DNA of 64,000 nt from Emmonsiellopsis sp. PD_33 (lineage: Eukaryota; Ascomycota; Eurotiomycetes; Onygenales; Ajellomycetaceae), in assembly GCA_032988165.1 (NCBI GenBank), contig JANTQF010000115.1, positions 39,144 to 103,143 of the forward strand, read 5' to 3'. The position numbers and the translations under genes are program-made. Each line of letters starts with the position of its first letter. Within the stretch, counting starts at the first letter, position 1. A model generated the notes under the pieces. It had not been told where the DNA came from. It made no database searches and saw only the letters and a list, made by a program, of their open reading frames with translations. Shown piece after piece: positions 55,634 to 64,000 of the stretch.

Positions 55634-58037
55634 ATGGGGAAAAAGAGGGAGCATAGTCGCGATCCAGGACAATCCGCCAAAATGGATTTGGACGACGAAT
55701 GGAAACCGGATATCGTTGTTTCTATCGATTTTGGAATGACCTGCACGGGTGAGTAGGGAGCATCCTTGCATAAAATGTTTCGGGCCAGTAATCTTATCGT
55801 GTTTCTTCTTCCCAACCAGGCGTATCGTACTCTTTTGCGCCCGAATGGCAACCTCCCAAAACTATCCAGCATTGGCCTGGAAAAATGGTCAACGAACTTG
55901 CAAACAAAGTCCCGACCCAGTTAGAGTACGATGAATCGGGCAATCTGAAGGGTTGGGGCTTCCAATGCCACCATGAAGACGGAGATTCCGACATCAAAGA
56001 ATACTTTAAGCTCAATCTGGCTCCTGACTATAAGGATGACCAACCGGGCGCTCCCACCCGGGAGGACGCGATGAAGTGGTTCGCAGACTATACACGATGC
56101 ATCTATCAGCACATTGTGTTGCATTTCACGAACACTTTTCCACAGTTTGCCACCAGCCAGGTTGAATTCATCTATAGCATCCCGACCACTTGGAAAGACC
56201 CGCGCATGTGTGCTGAGATACAGAAGTACATAGGCTTGGACTCACAGAATCATAGAGCCATAATTGGCCTCACGGAAGCAGAAGCAGCCGCAATATATGC
56301 ATGCAAACAACGCTACCAGGTAAGAGTCTTCGAGCCCTTTCTCGCGCACTGAAAATGTTGAAATCAAAGGGTCTGACGAGGCGAAATGGTAATGCTAGAA
56401 AGACGATGTAATTCTTGTTTGCGATGCAGGCGGAGGAACCACTGTAAGCAAATGAATATCCCAATGCAAATGTAGTGCCCAGTCTAATAATGGGGCTGGC
56501 GGTAGGATATCAATGTGCTTAAACTCCTCTCGTCCACCGGCGAACCAACAAGGCTTGAGCAGCTTGACCATGTTGAGGGTGAGGAATTTATTGATGATTG
56601 ATGGATAATATCCGCTGCGCACGAAGCTAACGAATAATTAGGGAAACCAATCGGTTCCGTCTTCATTGACAAGTCAGCTCATCAACTGCTTGCTCGAAGG
56701 CTGGAGAATATTCGGCAACATTTGCCAACGTCACCAAGAGACACCGCGTGGCAAATGATGTCAGGGAGGTTCGAGCGCTTCAAATGCTCATTTGGATCCG
56801 ATATGACATGGACAGTTCCTTCATTGAAGCTTGATGTCCCCGCGCTAGGACCAAGGGCAAACTACCCCGAAGCTGAAATATATAATGGTCAGATGTCGAT
56901 TTCGAGGTAAGTTTGCCTATCTACCTGGCTCCAACGTGACATATAGAACCGTTCGCTAATTGCCAAAACAGCGATGAGATCAAGCAATTTTTTGATAAAA
57001 AAATCGAGGAGATGTATGTGCTTATTGACGACCAAATTTCCAGGGTTCACAAAAGGCATCCGGGGCAGAAAATTGTGCGTATCCCTGCTTCTTATAGAAT
57101 CAAACCTTTCTGTTAACATGGACTCGTCCTAGTCATATATCGTATTGTCCGGTGGATTTGGCAGCTCTCCATATGTGCGGAGATGCCTTTTGAGCAGGTA
57201 CGCAGACGGAAATGCCACATCAAGTTTGCAAATCCTCATAGCAGATGAGCCGTAAGTGACTTTGTTACCCTTGATATGACAACCGAGCTTGACGATTTCC
57301 GTTGCGAAACAGACAACTGGCAGTAGTCGAGGGTTTGGTGATGAATCGTATACAGAACCTCAAGAGGGGAGTCGCCGCCTTCGGATCCCGTTGCTGTCGG
57401 GTGAGCTATGGGGTTCTGTGCGATAAACCCTACAATCCAAAGAACCACGTGGGAGAGGCAGTCCGTTACGATGAACGTGACAAAAAAACATACGCGGAGA
57501 ATCAGATCGATTGGCTCATTGTCCAGGTGAGACACACCGACATGTTGTCGCATAGATTCCGCGTTGTCGGCCGTTCTAACGCAAAGATAGGGCGATCCCA
57601 TCCCTCCAACAGGAATAACAAAGTATTTTCACCAAAAGGTTCACCCTCTAAGAGTAGATGACCCATGGCAAGTCCAGGTGGTCATGTCCACACTCCCCCG
57701 AGAGCAACTCCCCCGAAGCATAGCCTATGAAGGAGCCGAGCGGGTATGTGAAATTGATATCTATACAGACGGAGCGGAGAAAAAGTTGAAAAATCGCCGG
57801 TGGTACCACCGTTCTCGGCCCCCTTACTACATGATAAAGCTCCAGGTTCGCGTGGTAGTGGGAGCAGCAGACCTCCGGTTCGAGTTATGGGACAAACATG
57901 GGCGTCGGGTTCGAAGCAGTGGCAATGAACCTATTGCCGTAAAATGGGATCCTGTATCGGTGGTTCAGAAACTCGATGATAGCAGCCAGGAGGATACTGT
58001 TGATGAAGGAGGAGAGTATCATCTCGTTGGGAGTTGA
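55634..58037 (+). CDS. Hsp70-like actin-fold ATPase (HSPA12-type), fungal
   Basis: Divergent Hsp70-family ATPase consisting of the nucleotide-binding domain with a short tail and no clear substrate-binding domain. Nine exons: 55634-55748, 55820-56319, 56399-56443, 56506-56578, 56642-56906, 56972-57074, 57133-57251, 57313-57526 and 57591-58037; 1,881 nt, 626 residues, all phases kept. Actin-fold motifs: phosphate-1 SIDFGMTCTGVSYSF (~35-49), connect/phosphate-2 VCDAGGGTT (~212-220) and the adenosine motif LSGGFGSSPY (~371-380). Proteins of this type are multiplied in Pezizomycotina, and their client or partner is generally unknown. The gene is convergent with a kinase-like gene of another expanded family, 407 bp apart. 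Numerous introns and open exons argue for a functional gene. Confidence 0.85.
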
Positions 58038-58444
58038 CTAGATGCAACAATTCAGAACCTGCGAGAGGTTGAGGTTGGAGATTGGGCCTAATGTCATGTG
58101 ATCTATTAAACCCGCCTGCCCACTGCCCTTCACCCAATACTCTAGTACTATGTAGTAGTACCCATCATCTCTTTTGAATAGTTGCAATGGTCAGCATTGC
58201 AAATATCAAATTGGCTTATATAGAGCGGATAACTAGATACGGACCCTTCCCCCTCCTGCAATTGGGGGCTTCGGTGCATAGATCTCTCAAAGCTACTAGT
58301 ACCTGCTAAATCTCTCGCTACGCCATGTAGATAATACTTGATATGGAATAAACATCTCCGCTAAAACATTCTTATTTGACTGAGCGTTATATCTCGCCCA
58401 ATTTTCTGGAGGGCGACGAACCTCCCCGCCCTATCTTACGGCCG

Positions 58445-59583
58445 TCACAAGAGCAAGTATGCCGAGACCATCTCACAGCCCGCAAACCAGGGGTGCTCCA
58501 GCGCTTCGCGCGCTGTTGCCCGCTTTTGAGGATCCAAATTTGCCATTCTCCCGATGGGATCTTTGAATTCGTCCTCAGTGACATTCGGCCACTCTGAGAA
58601 CGGCTTGTAGGAATGATAGTCTGCCAGCCGATCATCCCAGAGAAATCCCAGAACCTGGCAGTTAATTTCCTCGTCACCAACATGCGCCATGAGCTCGTTC
58701 AACCCTTCTTGGTCCCCAAAGAACGAAACTTGACGTTGCAGGCGAATGATGTGAGGGTATGCACCCTGCGATTCATGTTTGTGAAAATCCGCGTCGGCTC
58801 CGAAGATGACTTGTCCGAGCATAGCATAGACGCACTGAGTCGGTTAGCTAGACAGAGCCTTCTCTCAAGGAAGGGAATCTACCACGGTTCCGAAGGAGAA
58901 AATATCAGAAGGCTTGTTAAGCTCGCCCTTGAAGTGGGCCTCTGGACTGCGCCAGTTATCATTGCCAGCTAACATCCCTTTAATGCACCTCCCTTGAGGG
59001 AGATAAGCTGCATTTTCAAGATCGATGATCTGAACCTGCTCAACAGTCATTTCCGGACCAGTGCCGCGGTAGTTTACCATAATATCGTCAGGTTTAATAT
59101 CTGGAAGCAATTAGTTTGGGGTTAATAAAACTCAAGAGCGCTGAATTTACCTAAATGAACAATGTCATGGCTGTGCATCTCAGCAATCCCGCGCAAACTG
59201 GCTTTTAGGATCTGCTTCCTGGCTTGCATTGATACTTGCTTTCTAACAAGGCCCAGAAAATCATCTTTCATGTACTTGTACACAAATATCTGCTGATCAG
59301 GAATTGTGTCATGTGGTAGCCGTAGAAATGGGCTTTCACAAAGCCGCGGTCGTATGTCCTCATCGAAGCTTGAGAAAATAGTCTTCGGAATGTCCTTCAA
59401 GATGAATTTGCCATGTCAGGATATGGAGCACTATCAGTTGATTGACCTATGGTATAAGATGGGACAGTAATGCTCTCACGTTGCCAACCAAACGCAACCG
59501 AAATGTGGTCTCTCCTGGATGAGTTGCCTGAAGAGATAGCGACGACTGGCAGCACCAATCAATTCACTTGGTGGAGGTACCAT
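58445..59583 (-). pseudogene. Protein-kinase-like gene with an apparent one-base frameshift
   Basis: Fungal kinase-like protein. Exons: 59583-59480, 59430-59151, 59100-58883 and 58834-58445, with canonical introns of 49, 50 and 48 bp. Kinase marks: glycine-loop-like RPHFGCVWLAT; lysine strand KFILKDIP; catalytic loop IVHL-DIKPDDIMVN (Arg of HRD absent, Asp present); DLE in place of DFG (VQIIDLENAAY); the APE-like RSPEAH; and the helix-F region KPSDIFSFGTV. The unusual loops are shared by this family as I recall it. Spliced length is 992 nt, one short of a multiple of three. Exon 2 opens in a frame that reaches TGA after about 12 codons, while the family-like frame begins at KFILK. The break lies near 59408-59417 beside a GG. 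Either a real single-base loss (recent pseudogene), a sequence error, or an unseen non-canonical splice site. Confidence 0.6.
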
Positions 59584-62210
59584 ATTCGCTTGAAAACTTG
59601 TGGAGGACTGAGATTTGTGGAAGGGCTGTCGGGTAAATGTTGACACCCAGTGATGCAGTGGCCGACTTAGGTAATCAAGACGGATGGCCCTGGGATCTTG
59701 GGGACGAATGGATCGGAAAATGAAGGTCCACCTTGGCTCGGACAAGATTGGCCATAGCTAAAATTGGTTGGTTGCTTGTTCCATTTTCCTTTAGCCTTGT
59801 TGCTACCTTAATTTGCTCTTGGTTTTTTGCTTCATGCAGCAGATCAAGAAATAATCATGATTGAGCACCCCAGTGGAAAACAAAGTATTAATAACTTCAT
59901 TTCCATGTTCATAGGGAATAATCCCTTTCTTAAAGGGGTTTGTGACTTGTTGGTGTTCTTTGTCTTTGTGTTTCTTGCCCTTTATCCACTCTCAAAGGAG
60001 CTGTAAGAGCAAGATTCCTGGAACCTTGGAAGTCATTGACATATTGCTTTGATCCCTTGTCCTTTTGTTGCCTGTGAATGGAACAATTGCGCCCCATGCA
60101 AGGGGGAAACAACGCAATAACAGATCAAACAGATCAAAACAAAATCAAAACAAATGGGGGCTGTCAGGTTGGGCCAAAGTGCATGTTCATCTCAATATTA
60201 ACTGGAGCCTCATATGCCAACACAGTAGGGCTGCTGTTGACTGGCTAGCAGCAGTCTGTGCCTCATATAGGGTATATCAATAGGATGTCGATGTAATTGG
60301 CGCCCTGTGGTACTTAAAATAGCGCTGCAAGTCATCGACGAACCACCGGCGGCAAAGCTGATGGCTCCTTTGGATCTCAAACAAACCCAAGAAAGGGGCA
60401 AACAACGCACCAGCCATGTAAAATTGGTTGCTGGAGGTCGGTAACAAACATCCCCAGAGATTTCCCAACAGTCAACTGCGGTCTTGAGAGTTGCTGGAAT
60501 GAAATAGGGGTAGAAATAAGGTCTTGCGCTGCGATCGGAGCGCAGGGAAGCCCTAACTAGCTATTTACGGCAACCAACTAGCCCTAAGCCCTAACGCGGC
60601 GCTTCCCGACTGAACCATGGGAATCGTCATCTTGCAACCTCCCGAGAACCTGAATCGACTGTGCTACCAGCAGGATTTAATTACGTCCAGTTGCAGAGCT
60701 TGCAAACAGCTCGATAAAGACCATCATCCAAACTTGGAATACGCGCCGGTCAACTACACATGGCGAATTGCTCCGGGTTGTTCCAGAGCACAGTGCTTTT
60801 TTGAGAGACGACGCGATGATTGGTTCATCTGCTGCGCCAGGGATCTCGATCCCCGCCTTGACTGGGAAACACGGTCTGCTGTCGCCTGTTGGACCGATTG
60901 TCGGTGCGCCCTGACCGGCATCATGGAGGGCTGGCTCTGTTCGGCTGCAAGGAACCAGCGGTTTGGACCCCAAGTGTGGTCTTTGCGGGCGCCAGGTGCT
61001 GTCCACTGGCCAAGCCTCCAGCGGTAACTCAACTCGAGACAAAACAGGTTAATTCTGAAACTGATTCTACCTCCTGATGCGCGCGCGAGGAGTCGCTCTG
61101 CTTCTGCCAGCGAATCCCCATCGAGTTTGGCATGTCTGTAATCCCTAGACCAGTCATGCCCATGCTGAAATGGACGCCTTGACTCGCTCACAAGACATGC
61201 AATTATTATTTTCAAACGACCTAGACACGATGGTGGATAACGTTACATGCTGCAGACTCCTGCGTTGGTCATGGCCATGGCAACTTTTAACGCTGTCGCC
61301 GCTTTCTACCCAAAAGTGGCATATTTCAAACGGCGCTTTGCTTGCGTTTGGCCAACCTGACCCTATGGACCATAACTACAACAGACACCAGCCGCCCGAC
61401 CCCAAACGCTCAGGCTTTGTGAGGCTTGCTAAATACGGATCATTTTGTCGCTGGGTCACTTTTCCCTGCGGATCTAGCCGACACATCTGTATATATCTGG
61501 AATCTGCCGCCCTGTCCACTCCATTCCTTTCACAAGACTTAGCCACATGCCTGGTGTTTGCAACTCTGTTTTGTTGTTCAATTTATCGTCATTTTTCTTA
61601 CCTTGTTATTATAATAGACGTTTTTTCCTTTGCTCTTTTTTTTATTGTTTTGCATACCCATCTTCGGCATTCCGATTTTGAGACGATAATTCATCTATCT
61701 GAGAATATACTTTTTGGCCTCCTGCGCCTTGGTTGTTTCGTCAACAGTCTGCCGAGTTTAGCTTGGTTATTCTTGGTTTGCGAGCAAGGAACTGTTGGAA
61801 AATCCATGTTAGTAAAGCAGTTCTCCGTGGGGCTACTGTTTGAGCTCGAGCAACGCCCGAGGGTAGCTTGTTTGTTGCTAACATCAAATTTATGTCTAGT
61901 ATTCCCACCTTCTTCTTTGTCGAAATCCCCAGGCGGGTCTGGTGGTTGAAAAGCTACACCGAACCGAACCGGCCAAATCTCCAATCTACCTATCCAATTT
62001 CTCTGCTGGACGGAGGATTCATACATAGGGCTAGTCCGAATTACATTCATTCAAAAGTTCACAATTACTTAATTTTACCGCGGAGCAGCCCTTGCAGAGA
62101 CGATATATTTTGTTTGGTTCATTCCCCTCCGCATGGGAATATCCCTCTCCTGAGATCAGCCCCTATATTCGACAGAAGCGCACACTATCTCTGTGCATAG
62201 AATAGAGATC
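59584..62210. other. Long upstream region of the cyclin gene
   Basis: About 2.6 kb between the kinase-like gene and the cyclin, which point away from each other. It carries three telobox-like GCCCTAA motifs (60550-60595). An ATG-initiated 259-codon frame (61170-61949) shows no domain and reads as compositionally random with hydrophobic runs, so it was not called. Long leaders with upstream frames are usual for fungal cyclin genes. Confidence 0.5.
60550..60595 (+). promoter_or_regulatory. Three telobox-like GCCCTAA motifs
   Basis: GCCCTAA occurs at 60550, 60581 and 60588, the last two in direct tandem. Reverse complement is TTAGGGC, a Tbf1/TRF-like site. It is too short and isolated to be a telomere remnant. 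It lies 1.6 kb before the cyclin ATG. Confidence 0.4.
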
Positions 62211-63371
62211 ATGGCAACATCGACCTCATCCTACAACCGGGCCGCTTTAGACGAGTTTGTTACGCTACCCGTCTCCCGTGAGATGATCTTTTATCTTGCC
62301 CAACAAGCTTCACTGGTCATCCGATGTGACGAACATGTGATCCCCTCAACACACATACAAGCTCATCCACTCACACCTCCGGCAACCCCACCACTCAATG
62401 GGTCGCCTCCGCTCCCGTCGTTGGCAGAGTTTATCTGCTCCTTGGTCAACCGGTCCCATGTTGAGGTACCGACGCTCATGACCTCCCTGGTCTTCCTAGG
62501 CCGCCTTCGAGCGAAGCTCCCTGCCATGTCCAAGGGGATGCGTTGTACCGCGCACCGTATTTTCCTTGCCTCGTTAATACTTGCTGCGAAGAACTTGAAC
62601 GACTCGAGTCCCAAGAACAAGCATTGGGCGCGATACACTTCAGTCAAGAATTTCGAAGGGTTTGGATTCTCGCTGTCCGAAGTTAACCTGATGGAACGGC
62701 AGATGCTATACCTATTGAACTGGGACACTCGCGTGACAGAGGATGATCTCTTCGAGTACCTCGAGCCGTTCTTAGCACCAATCCGCGCACGCCTCGAAGC
62801 CGCGGCCGAGAAGGAATTGTTCCAAATGCACGAATTCGATCTGGAAGCGCAACGACAACAAGAAGATGACTTCCTTGTATCAGACAACGAAGCTATGTAC
62901 ATGAATGCGTCGGGACTAGCCAACGGCCGCCGAGGCCACAAGCGCCTCCCATCGTCGTACCGATCCGGCCGATCCATCTCGCCGCCCTCAATCAAAGACC
63001 TCCCCCCGCTCTCCCGCGGCGATTCCCGTGCACCAAGCTCTTCCTCCCGCTCATCCAGCCTAGCCCCAAGCTCCCGTGGTACCCCTGCCAGCATTGCTTA
63101 CCCCATTGACGATGTCATGGTCGCAGAGACCCATGCCAGCCCCGCGTCGAGTGCCATGTCATACAGCTACGTTAATATCCATGCCGTTCGACCAAAGACC
63201 AAGATGCAGTCCGTCACCGCATTGCCTGAGGTGCATCATCATCAAGCTATCAAAAAGATGAGGACATCGGGCGGTTCAGGTAGCGGTGGAGGGTTGATTT
63301 CGAGGTTTCTGAACTCGGCCGCTGGAAACTACATGGGCGGACGAATGTCGCGCAGTACTGGACGCAATTAA
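62211..63371 (+). CDS. pclA: Pho85-type cyclin, PCL1/PCL2 subfamily
   Basis: Regulatory cyclin expected to activate the Pho85-class (PhoA/PhoB) kinase in G1 and morphogenesis. Single exon, 386 residues; the ATG at 62211 is the first in frame. The N-terminal part (REMIFYLAQQASLVIRC) leads into the PCL-type cyclin box at about residues 70-200, with VPTLMTSLVFLGRLRAKLP, TAHRIFLASLILAAKNLNDSSPKNKHWARYT and SEVNLMERQMLYLLNWDTRV, a run characteristic of PCL cyclins. A Pro-rich insert (HPLTPPATPPLNGSPPLP) interrupts the N-terminal region. The C-terminal ~170 residues are Ser/Arg-rich with many Ser-Pro sites and suit phosphorylation-controlled turnover. The symbol follows the Aspergillus PclA family by recall; it could be another PCL member. 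Confidence 0.85.
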   Translation: MATSTSSYNRAALDEFVTLPVSREMIFYLAQQASLVIRCDEHVIPSTHIQAHPLTPPATPPLNGSPPLPSLAEFICSLVNRSHVEVPTLMTSLVFLGRLRAKLPAMSKGMRCTAHRIFLASLILAAKNLNDSSPKNKHWARYTSVKNFEGFGFSLSEVNLMERQMLYLLNWDTRVTEDDLFEYLEPFLAPIRARLEAAAEKELFQMHEFDLEAQRQQEDDFLVSDNEAMYMNASGLANGRRGHKRLPSSYRSGRSISPPSIKDLPPLSRGDSRAPSSSSRSSSLAPSSRGTPASIAYPIDDVMVAETHASPASSAMSYSYVNIHAVRPKTKMQSVTALPEVHHHQAIKKMRTSGGSGSGGGLISRFLNSAAGNYMGGRMSRSTGRN

Positions 63372-64000
63372 GCAGCTTACCCTTGCACGTTGACATCGAC
63401 ATCGAACAGCCACTTCCCTCTTTTACATCGTGCGCCGTTTCTTCTTCCAGTCCATATTCTCCTTGAGTTCAGAAAAATATGCCACGACGACACGACGATT
63501 TCATGCATCTCCTTAATCGCGATAGAAGAATGGAAGGGTTTTTTTTTTTTTTTGTAACGCGGACGGCAGGACTGTCCGGGTGTGGACGGGAAGGGCAGGT
63601 CACCCACCTTATTGTTCCTGTCGAGCACAGGGAAAAACGAATACAGATCGCGAACTACACCATATGTACCTCACACTCTCTAATATTTTTGCCTGGAAGA
63701 TGGCCCCTATCCTACACTCCTTAAAAGTTGGCCGGTCTCAATTACTCCTTTCTGCATCCTTCCTCCTGTCGCTACGCAACACATCTGTTATATATGGGAA
63801 CCATATACTCGCTCACGCCCTCACCCATAATGCATTTTGCTTTTTTCGCGGCCGTTGCATGGTCAATGCTGCCATCCCTCCCTACCTTGCCTTGCGTCTA
63901 TCTACATTCCCATGTTCCTGTTACTGTTTGAAATGGTATTACATACATAGCATAGCATCCTGCTCGGCGTTTGTCTTTTTTCTGCCATTTCTCTTTTGCC
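63372..64000. other. 3' flank of the cyclin gene
   Basis: About 630 bp to the window edge, with a T15 homopolymer at 63541-63555. No gene or distinctive element is seen. Confidence 0.5.

Noticed and set aside
61170..61949. 259-codon ATG-initiated frame upstream of the cyclin
   Set aside because: No conserved motif, random-looking composition with hydrophobic patches, no codon bias like its neighbours; more likely chance opening in the cyclin's upstream region.
62363..63094. 243-codon frame antisense to the cyclin
   Set aside because: Mirror of the cyclin coding frame with Arg/Ser-rich composition.
1..64000. Mobile elements, rRNA, CRISPR arrays
   Set aside because: No transposase, reverse transcriptase, integrase or long terminal repeat recognised; no rRNA blocks; CRISPR arrays are not expected in a fungal nucleus and none is seen.

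Overview
The window is nuclear DNA of a filamentous ascomycete (Pezizomycotina, most likely Eurotiomycetes). Genes are split by short GT..AG introns of about 48-180 bp. The gene families are typical of this group: a Snt2/SntB chromatin protein, a highly reducing polyketide synthase, a fungal NLR-like protein, a Pth11/rhodopsin-like receptor and an Hsp70-like ATPase. Eighteen protein genes are supported. For seventeen of them the exon joins below keep phase across every junction and end at an in-frame stop, apart from VPS8, which runs off the left edge. The eighteenth, a kinase-like gene, shows a one-base break. No tRNA, rRNA, CRISPR array or intact transposon was seen.

Left part (1-25 kb), mostly housekeeping: the N-terminal ~1,200 residues of CORVET subunit Vps8 (minus strand), a secreted PI-PLC-X-like protein, a secreted DUF1524/HNH-type nuclease, a 1,743-residue SntB (minus) with a long low-complexity leader, a gene-poor 4.8-kb gap, and a nine-exon HELQ/Hel308 DNA-repair helicase.

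Middle part (23-40 kb), a candidate compact biosynthetic locus: a BAHD-like/PF02458 acyltransferase (minus), a seven-helix rhodopsin-like membrane protein, an eleven-exon highly reducing PKS of 2,629 residues (KS-AT-DH-cMT-ER-KR-ACP) and a single-exon alpha/beta hydrolase. The PKS has no release domain, so the hydrolase and the acyltransferase are the natural candidates for offloading or transferring the chain. The ER cofactor loop is degenerate, which suggests an unsaturated or polyene chain. No P450, cluster regulator or trans-ER is present. The PKS promoter carries five CATTGT (ACAATG) motifs in 91 bp.

Right part (40-64 kb): a six-exon NLR-like gene (alpha/beta hydrolase-NACHT-ankyrin), a divergently transcribed Gfo/Idh/MocA dehydrogenase and Dal5-family transporter that look like a nutrient-use pair, an FKBP12 gene, two lineage-type hypothetical genes (one single-pass membrane protein), an Hsp70-like ATPase, a kinase-like gene with an apparent single-base frameshift, and a Pho85-type cyclin (PCL1/2 class).
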